Source: an uncultured Erythrobacter sp. (GTDB taxonomy: Bacteria > Pseudomonadota > Alphaproteobacteria > Sphingomonadales > Sphingomonadaceae). Taken from it: a DNA stretch of 64,000 nucleotides. Every line of letters starts with the position of its first letter. The first letter of the stretch is position 1. The stretch covers positions 372,001 through 436,000 of the forward strand of contig CANMUS010000001.1 of NCBI GenBank assembly GCA_947501215.1, written 5' to 3'. Below are positions 35,633 to 42,982 of this stretch, in pieces. Made by a program: the position numbers and the translations under genes. The notes under the pieces were generated by a model. It was not told the origin of the DNA and searched no databases. It saw only the letters and a list, made by a program, of their open reading frames with translations.

Positions 35633-35806
35633 CGCGCCCGTCCAGAACATCAAATGGATTGAAGGACCTTCGCGGCGGCATCCGGCTTCGCGGAGAACAC
35701 GGCCCTCTTGCCCCGTACGGCCTGCGCGATGGTGCGCAGGCAGACGGAGAAAGACCCCGGGAAAACCGGTGGCCGGTAGCAAAACGAACGTCAGGACTAC
35801 TCACAT

Positions 35807-37510
35807 ATGGCAACTGCAGCCAATCCCACCCGCGCCGATTTCGAGGCGATGCTCAACGAGCAGCTCGGCGGCGCTGACGAAGGCGGTTTCGAAGGCCGTG
35901 TCGTCAAGGGTACCGTCACCTCCGTAGAGAACGGTTTCGCCCTCATCGATGTCGGCCTGAAGAGCGAAGGCCGCGTCGACCTCAAGGAATTCATGCGCGG
36001 CGAAGGCGACGAAGCGCCCAAGACCGGCGACGAAGTCGAAGTCTATGTCGACCGCGTCGAAAACGCCGACGGCGAAGCCATGCTGTCGCGCGACCGCGCC
36101 CGCCGCGAAGCCGCCTGGGACAAGCTGGAAAGCGAGTTCGGCGAAGGCAAGCGCGTCGAAGGTCGCATCTTCGGCCGCGTCAAGGGCGGCTTCACCGTCG
36201 ACCTCGACGGCGCCGTGGCCTTCCTGCCCGGCAGCCAGGTCGACATCCGCCCCGTGCGCGACGTCACCCCGCTGATGGACATGGCCCAGCCCTTCCAGAT
36301 CCTCAAGATGGACCGCCGCCGCGGCAACATCGTCGTCTCGCGCCGTGCGGTTCTGGAAGAGACCCGCGCCGAACAGCGCAGCGAGTTGATCGACAAGCTG
36401 AGCGAAAACGAAGTCATCGACGGCGTGGTGAAGAACATCACCGATTACGGCGCCTTCGTCGATCTCGGCGGTATTGACGGTCTGCTGCATGTCACCGACA
36501 TGAGCTACAAGCGCGTCAACCACCCCAGCGAAATGATCGAGATCGGCCAGACCGTGACCGTGCAGATCATCCGCATCAACGAAGACACCCAGCGCATCAG
36601 CCTCGGCATGAAGCAGCTGGAATCGGATCCGTGGGATGGCGTTTCGGCCAAGTACCCGGTCGGCATGAAGCTGACGGGCACCGTGACCAACATCACCGAA
36701 TACGGCGCATTCGTCGAAATCGAGCCGGGCATCGAAGGCCTGGTCCACGTTTCGGAAATGAGCTGGACCAAGAAGAACGTCCACCCGGGCAAGATCGTCT
36801 CGACCAGCCAAGAAGTCGAAGTCATGGTCCTCGAAGTGGACAGCGAGAAGCGCCGCATTTCGCTCGGCCTCAAGCAGGCCCAGCGCAATCCGTGGGAAGA
36901 GTTCGCAGACAAGCACCCGGTCGGCTCAAAGGTCGAAGGCGAAGTCAAGAACGCCACCGAATTCGGCCTGTTCATCGGCCTCGACGGCGACGTCGACGGC
37001 ATGGTCCACATGTCGGACATCGCCTGGGGCATCTCGGGTGAAGACGCGCTGGCCCTGCACCGCAAGGGCGAGCAGGTCGAAGCCGTCGTGCTCGACGTCG
37101 ACACCGACAAGGAGCGCATCAGCCTCGGCATGAAGCAGCTCGAAAAGGGTGCGCCGACCGAAGCCGGTGCTTCAGGCAGCCTCCGCAGGGGCGAAACCGT
37201 CACCGTCACCGTTCTCGAAGTCCGCGATGGCGGCCTTGAGGTGCAGGTCGGCGAAGACGGCGCCACCGGCTTCATCAAGCGTAGCGACCTCGGCCGCGAC
37301 CGTGACGAGCAGCGTCCCGACCGCTTCCAGGTCGGCAACAAGGTCGACGCTATGGTCACCGGTTTCGATCGTTCGAAGAAGCCCAACTTCTCGATCAAGG
37401 CGCGTCAGATCGCCGAAGAGAAGGAAGCTGTGGCACAGTTCGGTTCGTCGGATTCGGGTGCATCGCTCGGCGACATCCTCGGCGAAGCGCTGAAGAAGAA
37501 GGAAGACTAA
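35807..37510 (+). CDS. rpsA: 30S ribosomal protein S1
   Basis: A 567-residue S1 made of six S1 RNA-binding repeats. Typical repeat segments are GVVKNITDYGAFVDLGGIDG, GTVTNITEYGAFVEIEPGIE and GEVKNATEFGLFIGLDGDVD, each followed by RISLGMKQLE or RISLGLKQAQ. It binds mRNA on the 30S subunit. The length is standard for alphaproteobacteria. AGGACTACTCACAT precedes the ATG. A strong terminator follows. Confidence 0.97.
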   Translation: MATAANPTRADFEAMLNEQLGGADEGGFEGRVVKGTVTSVENGFALIDVGLKSEGRVDLKEFMRGEGDEAPKTGDEVEVYVDRVENADGEAMLSRDRARREAAWDKLESEFGEGKRVEGRIFGRVKGGFTVDLDGAVAFLPGSQVDIRPVRDVTPLMDMAQPFQILKMDRRRGNIVVSRRAVLEETRAEQRSELIDKLSENEVIDGVVKNITDYGAFVDLGGIDGLLHVTDMSYKRVNHPSEMIEIGQTVTVQIIRINEDTQRISLGMKQLESDPWDGVSAKYPVGMKLTGTVTNITEYGAFVEIEPGIEGLVHVSEMSWTKKNVHPGKIVSTSQEVEVMVLEVDSEKRRISLGLKQAQRNPWEEFADKHPVGSKVEGEVKNATEFGLFIGLDGDVDGMVHMSDIAWGISGEDALALHRKGEQVEAVVLDVDTDKERISLGMKQLEKGAPTEAGASGSLRRGETVTVTVLEVRDGGLEVQVGEDGATGFIKRSDLGRDRDEQRPDRFQVGNKVDAMVTGFDRSKKPNFSIKARQIAEEKEAVAQFGSSDSGASLGDILGEALKKKED

Positions 37511-37540
37511 GCTCTTCCTTCCCATTTCAGGGTAATCAGG

Positions 37541-37574
37541 AAGGCCCGCTTGCTCATCTGAGCAGGCGGGCCTT
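37541..37574 (+). terminator. Terminator after rpsA
   Basis: AAGGCCCGC (37541-37549) pairs with GCGGGCCTT (37566-37574), with an inner TGCTC/GAGCA stem, followed by TCC. It separates rpsA from gloB. Confidence 0.85.
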
Positions 37575-37608
37575 TCCTAGTTGGGCCGGGCGTCCTACAC
37601 TCCCGGCC

Positions 37609-38364
37609 ATGCTGCAAGTTCACCAGTTCCCGTGCCTGTCCGACAATTACGGCTTCTTGCTCCACGATCCCGACAGCGGAGAGACCGCTGCGATCGATAC
37701 GCCCGATGGCAAGGAGTATCTGAAACAGGCCGAGGCCAAAGGCTGGCGGATCACGCAGATCTGGAACACCCACTGGCATCCCGACCATGCGGGCGGCAAC
37801 AAGGACATCGTCGAGGCGACAGGCGCGACGGTTATCGCCCCGCAGGAGGTCGACAAGCTCAGCCCGATCGACCGCGTGGTCGGCAATGGCGACAGCGTCC
37901 CGCTGGGCGAATGGACTGCGCGCGTGATCGACGTGTCCGGCCACACGAACGGCCACATCGCCTACCACCTCGCCGATGCCGACATGGCCTTCGTCGGCGA
38001 TAGCGTGTTCGCGCTGGGATGCGGACGCATGTTCGAAGGCGAGGCGGAGCAGTTCTGGAACAGCCTCGACCGGATCAGGCAGTTGCCGGAGAACACCCAG
38101 CTCTATTGCGCGCATGAATATACAGCTGCGAATGCCAAATTCGCGCTGCATGCCGATCCCGACAATGCCGAACTGCGTCTCTACGCCGCGCAGGTCGAGG
38201 AGAAGCGCGCCAAGGACGAGCCGACCGTGCCGACGGTGCTTTCGCGCGAGCTGCAGACCAACCCCTTCCTGCGCGCCGACGACCGCGCCATGCGCGACCG
38301 CTGGGGCGGCAGCAGCCCGGCAGAAACCTTCGCGGCCCTCCGCGCGGCGAAGGACAATTTCTAA
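37609..38364 (+). CDS. gloB: Hydroxyacylglutathione hydrolase (glyoxalase II)
   Basis: A 251-residue metallo-beta-lactamase-fold enzyme that hydrolyses S-lactoylglutathione in methylglyoxal detoxification. The metal site is THWHPDHAGGN, with further ligands in SGHTNGHIAY, FVGDSVFALGCGRMFEG and YCAHEYTAAN. The C-terminal family motif NPFLRADD is present. The length is standard. Confidence 0.95.
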   Translation: MLQVHQFPCLSDNYGFLLHDPDSGETAAIDTPDGKEYLKQAEAKGWRITQIWNTHWHPDHAGGNKDIVEATGATVIAPQEVDKLSPIDRVVGNGDSVPLGEWTARVIDVSGHTNGHIAYHLADADMAFVGDSVFALGCGRMFEGEAEQFWNSLDRIRQLPENTQLYCAHEYTAANAKFALHADPDNAELRLYAAQVEEKRAKDEPTVPTVLSRELQTNPFLRADDRAMRDRWGGSSPAETFAALRAAKDNF

Positions 38365-38368
38365 GGCG

Positions 38369-39343
38369 ATGCGGGCGCTCGAAGTCAGCGCGCTGTCCGA
38401 CGACCTGTCCGGTGTCGCGCTGGTGGAGCGGGAGCGGTCTGCCCCTGCGGCTGGCGAAGTGCTGGTGCGCGTGCGCGCTGCCTCGCTCAACTACCCAGAC
38501 CTGTTGATGACGCAGGGCAAGTACCAGTTCAAACCAGAGCTGCCGTTCGTATCCGGCCTCGAAATGGCAGGCGAGATCGTCAAGGCTGGCCCGGACAGCG
38601 GGTTCGCGGTCGGCGACCGGGTTATGGGCGGCGCGAAGACGGGCGCCTTCGCCGACTATGTCGCCCTTCCCGCTGAAGCACTGCGAGCGGTCCCTGCAGG
38701 GCTGGATTTCGGGCAGGCGGCGGCGATGGGGGCTGCTTATCACACTGCTTATGTCGCGCTGGTCGAGCTGGGCGGTCTGGAGGCCGGGCAATCGGTCCTG
38801 GTGCACGGTGCGAGCGGCGGAGTGGGTCTTGCAGCCTGCGATCTTGCGAAGGCGCTCGGTGCACGGGTCATCGCTGCCACTCACCGAGAGGACAAGATCG
38901 AGCCGCTCGAGCGCATTGCGCAGCCCGAGACGGTGATACTCAACACCGGCCGGTTCCGCGAACAGGTCGCGGAGCTCACCGATGGGCGGCTGTGCGACCT
39001 CGTTTACGATCCTGTCGGCGGCGATGTGTTCGACGAGAGCACGCGCTGCGTGACCTTCGGCGGCAAGCTGCTTGTGATCGGCTTCGTGTCCGGTCGCATT
39101 CCCGAAATCGCAGTCAACATCCCGCTGATGAAAGGCTTCTCCGTCGTCGGAGCCCGCGCTGGGGAATATGCGCGACGCTTCCCCGACCGTGCCGAGCTCA
39201 TTGCGGCGGAGATCGACCGGCTCGCCGCCGCCGGCGCCATCACTCCGCATATCGACCGCACCCTGCCACTGGAGGAATGGCGCGAGGCATTTGAGGCCAT
39301 GCAGCGGGGCGAGTTCATCGGGAAGGTCGTGCTCGAACCCTGA
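38369..39343 (+). CDS. Quinone oxidoreductase-like MDR enzyme
   Basis: A 324-residue medium-chain reductase, zinc-free. It has the N-terminal motif VRVRAASLNYPDLLM and FVSGLEMAGEIVKAG, then the nucleotide-binding VHGASGGVGLAACDLAKALGA. The pattern matches NADPH:quinone oxidoreductase-type proteins. The substrate is not certain. The start lies 4 bp after the gloB stop, so the two are likely co-transcribed, fitting an electrophile-detoxification role as inference. Confidence 0.88.
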   Translation: MRALEVSALSDDLSGVALVERERSAPAAGEVLVRVRAASLNYPDLLMTQGKYQFKPELPFVSGLEMAGEIVKAGPDSGFAVGDRVMGGAKTGAFADYVALPAEALRAVPAGLDFGQAAAMGAAYHTAYVALVELGGLEAGQSVLVHGASGGVGLAACDLAKALGARVIAATHREDKIEPLERIAQPETVILNTGRFREQVAELTDGRLCDLVYDPVGGDVFDESTRCVTFGGKLLVIGFVSGRIPEIAVNIPLMKGFSVVGARAGEYARRFPDRAELIAAEIDRLAAAGAITPHIDRTLPLEEWREAFEAMQRGEFIGKVVLEP

Positions 39344-39355
39344 GCCACAAGAAAA

Positions 39356-39377
39356 GGGCGGCCCCGCAGGACCGCCC
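39356..39377 (-). terminator. Terminator of the ATP synthase F0 operon
   Basis: The stem GGGCGG/CCGCCC (39356-39361 with 39372-39377) on the minus strand is followed by TTTTC. It lies 30 bp beyond the atpF stop. Confidence 0.75.
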
Positions 39378-39406
39378 TCACGAATTCACTATCGCGACGG
39401 GGCCGA

Positions 39407-39973
39407 TCAGATCCCCGCGATCACCTTGTCGGCCAGCGCGCGATCGGCTTCAGCGTCGTGCTTCTCGGCGATCAGCTTGCGGCTCGCCTGCGTGGCGGCA
39501 GTCACCGCACGGTTGCGGACATCCTCGACCGCTTCGCGCTCGGCAGCGGCGATCTTGTCTTCGGCCATGCGCTTGCGGCGCTCGACCATCGCTTTGCTGT
39601 CTTCTTCCGCCTTGACGAGCAGGGCGTCGGCTTCGTGCTGGGCGTTTTCCAGCATGGCCTCGGCGTCCTTCTCGGCACTGGCGATCTTGGCGGCATATTC
39701 GTCGCGCAGCGCTTCGGCTTCGGCGCGAAGCTGCTTCGCCTCGTCGAGCTGTTCCTTAATCGCGGCGATCTTGCCGTCGAGGCCGCCGGCGATGGTTTTG
39801 TGTACCTTGGCGCCGAACAGGGCGATCAGGATCAGGACCAGCATCGAGATAGAGACCCACTGGTAAGGCTCGAGGCCCCACAGCGAGGGTTCGGAATGCT
39901 TGGCAGCACCCGCATCGACTTCGACGACGGCTTCGGGCTCGCCCGTGGTCAATGGCTGGGGAGTGTTAGCCAT
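39407..39973 (-). CDS. atpF: ATP synthase F0 subunit b
   Basis: A 188-residue peripheral-stalk subunit. An N-terminal extension rich in Pro and Glu precedes one membrane span (YQWVSISMLVLILIALFG) and a long charged helix (KQLRAEAEALRDEYAAKIAS) that reaches the F1 head. Its start overlaps the end of the b' gene by 8 bp. It is last in the operon. Confidence 0.9.
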   Translation of the reverse strand: MANTPQPLTTGEPEAVVEVDAGAAKHSEPSLWGLEPYQWVSISMLVLILIALFGAKVHKTIAGGLDGKIAAIKEQLDEAKQLRAEAEALRDEYAAKIASAEKDAEAMLENAQHEADALLVKAEEDSKAMVERRKRMAEDKIAAAEREAVEDVRNRAVTAATQASRKLIAEKHDAEADRALADKVIAGI

Positions 39974-40460
39974 GGATCATGGCCTCCTTCACGGCCTTGG
40001 CGGCAGTCGGCCTGGTCACCTTTACCCCTGCGAGAGTGGCGACGATGTCCTGCGCCGCTTCGACTGCGACCGATTCCACTTCCGTCAGCGCGGCGGTGCG
40101 CGCTTCGGCGATGCGGGTTTCGGCATCGACCAGTTTCTTGTCGAGCCGGGTTTGCGCGGCTTTCAGCCGGGTCTCGGACTTGGCAGCCGCCTCGTCCTTG
40201 GCCTTGGCAACGATTGCCTGCGCCGCAGCGCGGTTTTCGTTTTCCTTGACCCGCCAGGCTTCTTCCTCGGCGTCGGCCGCATCGCGCGCGGCCTTGGCAG
40301 CAGCCAGATCGCCCGAGATCTGCGAATCGCGCTGGGCGACCGTATCCATCACCTTGGGCACCATGCCCCGGCCGATGACGAAGAAGGTGATGCCGAAGAA
40401 GATCAGCAGCCAGAAGACCTGGCTGGACCATGTTTCGGCAAGCTGTGCTATCTGTGGCAT
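39966..40460 (-). CDS. ATP synthase F0 subunit b'
   Basis: A 164-residue second b-type subunit. One membrane span near the N-terminus (VFWLLIFFGITFFVIG) precedes a coiled-coil helix (AAKAARDAADAEEEAWRVKE). Having b' and b together is typical of alphaproteobacteria, where they form a heterodimeric stalk. It lies between atpE and atpF. Confidence 0.9.
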   Translation of the reverse strand: MPQIAQLAETWSSQVFWLLIFFGITFFVIGRGMVPKVMDTVAQRDSQISGDLAAAKAARDAADAEEEAWRVKENENRAAAQAIVAKAKDEAAAKSETRLKAAQTRLDKKLVDAETRIAEARTAALTEVESVAVEAAQDIVATLAGVKVTRPTAAKAVKEAMIHG

Positions 40461-40545
40461 ATCAGCTCTCGATTAGCGGGACCGCAAGAAATCATGCGGC
40501 CGGTCGGAGCACTTGCGCCGACCGGCCGGATCGATCCGTTTCGTC

Positions 40546-40773
40546 TTAGGCGACGAAGATCAGGATCATGGCAACGACGAACGCCAGCAGGCCGAGAAGT
40601 TCGGCAGCGGCGAAGCCGATGAACAGGCGGCCCTGCTGGCCGTCGGCAGCGCCGGGGTTGCGCAGTGCGCTTTCGAGGAACGAACCGAAGACGTTACCCA
40701 CACCGATGGCGGCCATGCCGGCACCGATTGCAGCGAGACCGGCACCAACCAGCTTTGCAGCTTCTACTTCCAT
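40546..40773 (-). CDS. atpE: ATP synthase F0 subunit c
   Basis: A 75-residue proteolipid with two membrane helices (LVGAGLAAIGAGMAAIGVG and an F/L/V-rich second helix) joined by the polar loop RNPGAADGQQG. The proton-binding Glu is in GFAAAELLGLLAF. It forms the rotating ring of the synthase. Confidence 0.96.
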   Translation of the reverse strand: MEVEAAKLVGAGLAAIGAGMAAIGVGNVFGSFLESALRNPGAADGQQGRLFIGFAAAELLGLLAFVVAMILIFVA

Positions 40774-40813
40774 GACAAACTCCTTTGGGAAAACAGATAA
40801 TTGCGTTGAAGAC

Positions 40814-41602
40814 TTAGTGGAGATGCTCTGCATCGTTGATGTAGAGCGAGGTCAGCAGGGCAAAGACATATGCCTGGATGCCTGCGACCAGAATTTCGAG
40901 GGCGCTGATGCCGATCATCAGGATGAAGCTCGGCAGGCCGACAAGAGCGCCGAAGCCGAGGCCCGCATTCGTGCCGTCGATCACGAAGCTCGACAGCACC
41001 TTGAGCAGCACGTGGCCCGCCATCATCGCGACGAACAGACGCAGCGCGAGGCTGAAGGGGCGCACCATGAAGGAAATGAACTCGATCGGCGCGATCACCG
41101 GGACCATCGGCAGCGGCGTGCCGTGCGGCACGAACAGGCTGAAGAAATGCAGCCCGTGCTTCCAGAAACCGACCAGCAGGACGATCGAGAAGCTGATGAT
41201 CGACAGCACGCCGGTGACGGTGAAATGGCTGGTAAAGGTGAACGGATGAATGCCGACGATGCCGAGCGGGAGGAGGCCCAGCAGGTTCGCGACCAGGATG
41301 AACATGAACAGGCTGAAGACATAGGGCACGTATTTGCGCCCTTCCTTGCCGATGTTCGCTTCCAGCATGTTGTCGATGAAGCCGGTGAAGGTTTCCACCA
41401 TCATCTGCCAGCGACCGGGCACCAGCTCGCGCTTCATGCCACCGAGCACGAAGAGGAACAGCACCACGACGGTGACCAGCATCCACATCGCGCTGTTGGT
41501 GAAGGCGATGTTGAAGCCGGCGAGTTCCCAGCCCTGCGTGCCCGCGATCGGTTCGATCGCGAACTGCTTCATCGGATCGACTTTGGCCTGTTCGGCTGCC
41601 AC
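40814..41602 (-). CDS. atpB: ATP synthase F0 subunit a
   Basis: A 262-residue membrane protein with five or six helices that forms the proton channel. The essential Arg is in FSLALRLFVAMMAGH, and the last helix carries ALEILVAGIQAYVFALL. A GTG start at 41602 has GAGGG about 10 bp upstream. It lies between atpI and atpE. Confidence 0.95.
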   Translation of the reverse strand: MAAEQAKVDPMKQFAIEPIAGTQGWELAGFNIAFTNSAMWMLVTVVVLFLFVLGGMKRELVPGRWQMMVETFTGFIDNMLEANIGKEGRKYVPYVFSLFMFILVANLLGLLPLGIVGIHPFTFTSHFTVTGVLSIISFSIVLLVGFWKHGLHFFSLFVPHGTPLPMVPVIAPIEFISFMVRPFSLALRLFVAMMAGHVLLKVLSSFVIDGTNAGLGFGALVGLPSFILMIGISALEILVAGIQAYVFALLTSLYINDAEHLH

Positions 41603-41656
41603 GTCTAAGTGTCCCTCAAGTCCTATGAACAGCGCCCCGAAATCCCGCTTGCGGGA

Positions 41657-41977
41657 TCATTCATCGGGACGCTTGTTTGCCGCGCGGATAATATTCCTGA
41701 AGGCCACGATTATCCCAAGGAACAATCCGACCAACAGACCCCAGGGCGATGTGCCGACAAACCAATCTACGGTCCACCCGATCACCGCGCCGCCGAGAAT
41801 ACCGCCCAGAAGGTCTGCCAATACCCGGTTGCCGGAGCGATAGTTCGCATCCGCACCCGACATTTTCGGCTGGTTACGCTGATTTTCGCGCTGCTGGGCG
41901 GCATTGAGCCGCTGTTCCAGCGCGTCGATCCGCGCATCCTCCTCGATGGTCTCTCGTGCAGGCTTGTCGTCGCTCAT
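41657..41977 (-). CDS. atpI: AtpI/AtpZ-type ATP synthase assembly protein
   Basis: A 106-residue protein. A charged N-terminal half (EDARIDALEQRLNAAQQREN) is followed by two membrane spans (LLGGILGGAVIGWTVDWFVG and LLVGLFLGIIVAFRNII). This is the AtpI/AtpZ pattern of proteins that help assemble the c-ring. It is the first gene of the F0 operon; a good promoter lies 64 bp upstream. Confidence 0.88.
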   Translation of the reverse strand: MSDDKPARETIEEDARIDALEQRLNAAQQRENQRNQPKMSGADANYRSGNRVLADLLGGILGGAVIGWTVDWFVGTSPWGLLVGLFLGIIVAFRNIIRAANKRPDE

Positions 41978-42040
41978 GCCAGGCTCCTTTGAAGGGGGTT
42001 GCGCGGCACGGGCACGGACTTGCCCGCCGAGGGCGCCGCC

Positions 42041-42069
42041 CCCTTAGAAGGGGGGCATTGGGGAGTCAA
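42041..42069 (-). promoter_or_regulatory. Probable atpI operon promoter
   Basis: On the minus strand TTGACT (42069-42064) and TAAGGG (42046-42041) are 17 bp apart and 64 bp before atpI. It matches the dnaN promoter pattern. The hairpin array lies just upstream of it. Confidence 0.6.
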
Positions 42070-42093
42070 CATGAAGAGGGTGGGAAAAGGGGA

Positions 42094-42130
42094 GGTTTTG
42101 TGGAGTGCGGTCAGGACATTCGTGCTGACC
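42094..42130 (-). repeat. GAAT-loop mini-hairpin, copy B1
   Basis: On the minus strand a 9-bp stem with one mismatch (42109-42117 with 42122-42130) encloses GAAT, followed by the tail GCACTCCACAAAACC. The orientation is opposite to B2 and B3, as with A1 in the first array. Confidence 0.75.
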
Positions 42131-42136
42131 TTGCTC

Positions 42137-42211
42137 TTCCGTCCCACGCCCCCTCCCGGCCACCCACGGCACGGTATTCTATGGGTGGCCGGGAGGGGGC
42201 GTGGGACGGAA
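42137..42211. repeat. Long perfect palindrome B, 30-bp stem, 15-nt loop
   Basis: Arms 42137-42166 and 42182-42211 pair perfectly over 30 bp around the loop CGGCACGGTATTCTA (42167-42181). The loop is the exact reverse complement of the loop in palindrome A (4197-4211). The shared 26 bp of the arms differ from A at four places, all compensated. It lies between ydbL and atpI. Confidence 0.9.
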
Positions 42212-42220
42212 CAGCCGCAA

Positions 42221-42254
42221 GCCTTCGACGGATGTCGAAGGCGCACGTAACAAA
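42221..42254 (+). repeat. GGAT-loop mini-hairpin, copy B2
   Basis: A perfect 9-bp stem, GCCTTCGAC (42221-42229) with GTCGAAGGC (42234-42242), encloses GGAT and is followed by GCACGTAACAAA (42243-42254). Confidence 0.8.
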
Positions 42255-42280
42255 AATCTGGAGTGGGTCGGTGCCGCTAA

Positions 42281-42314
42281 GGAAAGCGAGGATGCGCTTT
42301 CCGCACGCAACAAG
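42281..42314 (+). repeat. GGAT-loop mini-hairpin, copy B3
   Basis: Stem GGAAAGCGA (42281-42289) with GCGCTTTCC (42294-42302), one mismatch, encloses GGAT. The tail GCACGCAACAAG (42303-42314) ends exactly at the ydbL stop codon. It is preceded by GAGTGGGTCGGTGCCG, also seen before copies A2 and A4. Confidence 0.8.
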
Positions 42315-42719
42315 TCACGGACAACGCGAATCCCGCATCGGCGGTGCACTCGTGCGGGTCTCCCAGCTACCGCTAGGCGCCTGATACTTCTCGCCCGGCG
42401 ATGTCGCGAGGATCGCCTGACAACCGGCAGTCAGCGCGTATTCTTCCAGCGTCGCATTGGTCGCCTTCGCGCGCTCGGCATAGACCGCACGGCGCTTGAT
42501 GTTGATGTCGTTGACGAGGCGCTGGAGTTCCGGCGTGCTCGCACCGACGATGCCGAGATAGCCGTCCATCTTTTCGCCCACCTGCCCGGCGGAGCGCGCG
42601 GCGGCATAGGCGGGATCGCGCTGGGCGAAGGCCGGGGTCGCGAGGCCGCCGATGGCGATCGCGATCGCGACGCCTGCCAGCAGGCCCTTGGAAATTCGCT
42701 TGGTCATCATGTCACCCAT
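42315..42719 (-). CDS. ydbL: YdbL family periplasmic protein (DUF1318)
   Basis: A 134-residue secreted protein. The signal peptide (KGLLAGVAIAIAIGGLATPAFA) is followed by RDPAYAAARSAGQVGEKMDG and INIKRRAVYAERAKATNAT, typical of the YdbL/DUF1318 family. In E. coli YdbL acts with YdbH and YnbE in outer-membrane lipid homeostasis, probably tuning YnbE assembly. The ATG at 42719 overlaps the ynbE stop (TGATG); Met at 42710 is possible. It is the last gene of a three-gene operon. Confidence 0.88.
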   Translation of the reverse strand: MGDMMTKRISKGLLAGVAIAIAIGGLATPAFAQRDPAYAAARSAGQVGEKMDGYLGIVGASTPELQRLVNDINIKRRAVYAERAKATNATLEEYALTAGCQAILATSPGEKYQAPSGSWETRTSAPPMRDSRCP

Positions 42720-42982
42720 CAGAAAATATCCGCATTCTCTTCGATCGTATTGCCCGCGTCTTCCGCCAGGCGATAGATCACTTCCTGCCGGATGTTGACA
42801 TTGAGCTCGATCACGATCGGCTCTTCCGGCGCATTTACGGTAATGCATCCGGCCAAGCCGAGCGGCACGAGCATTGCCGCCGCCATCCGTGCGAACCTGC
42901 GTGCTTTGCAATCCCCCTGCATCGCAAGGCTTGTCGCAGCACGCGCGCGGTCCGTCAATTTGCCGTTTGTCATAGCGCTCAT
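42719..42982 (-). CDS. ynbE: YnbE family lipoprotein
   Basis: An 87-residue protein with a longer basic N-terminal region before a lipobox (PLGLAGC, Cys about residue 46). The mature part NAPEEPIVIELNVNIRQEVI and EDAGNTIEENADIF are YnbE hallmarks. In E. coli, multiple YnbE units form a beta bridge with YdbH between the membranes. The start overlaps the ydbH stop by 4 bp. The long stretch before the signal suggests that the true start may be an internal Met. Confidence 0.88.
   Translation of the reverse strand: MSAMTNGKLTDRARAATSLAMQGDCKARRFARMAAAMLVPLGLAGCITVNAPEEPIVIELNVNIRQEVIYRLAEDAGNTIEENADIF

Larger units (their letters stand above)
35432..35806. other. Upstream region of rpsA
   Basis: This 375-bp gap has no convincing gene. 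It holds a TTTCCTACAGG motif near 35437, a 38-bp block shared with the region before trpA (35540-35577), and a promoter-like pair at 35604-35632. The remaining 170 bp would form a long rpsA leader, where autoregulation by S1 is possible. Confidence 0.4.

Noticed and set aside
35473-35877. A possible small gene upstream of rpsA
   Set aside because: The frame overlaps the rpsA start, lacks a ribosome site and resembles no protein; this is leader DNA.
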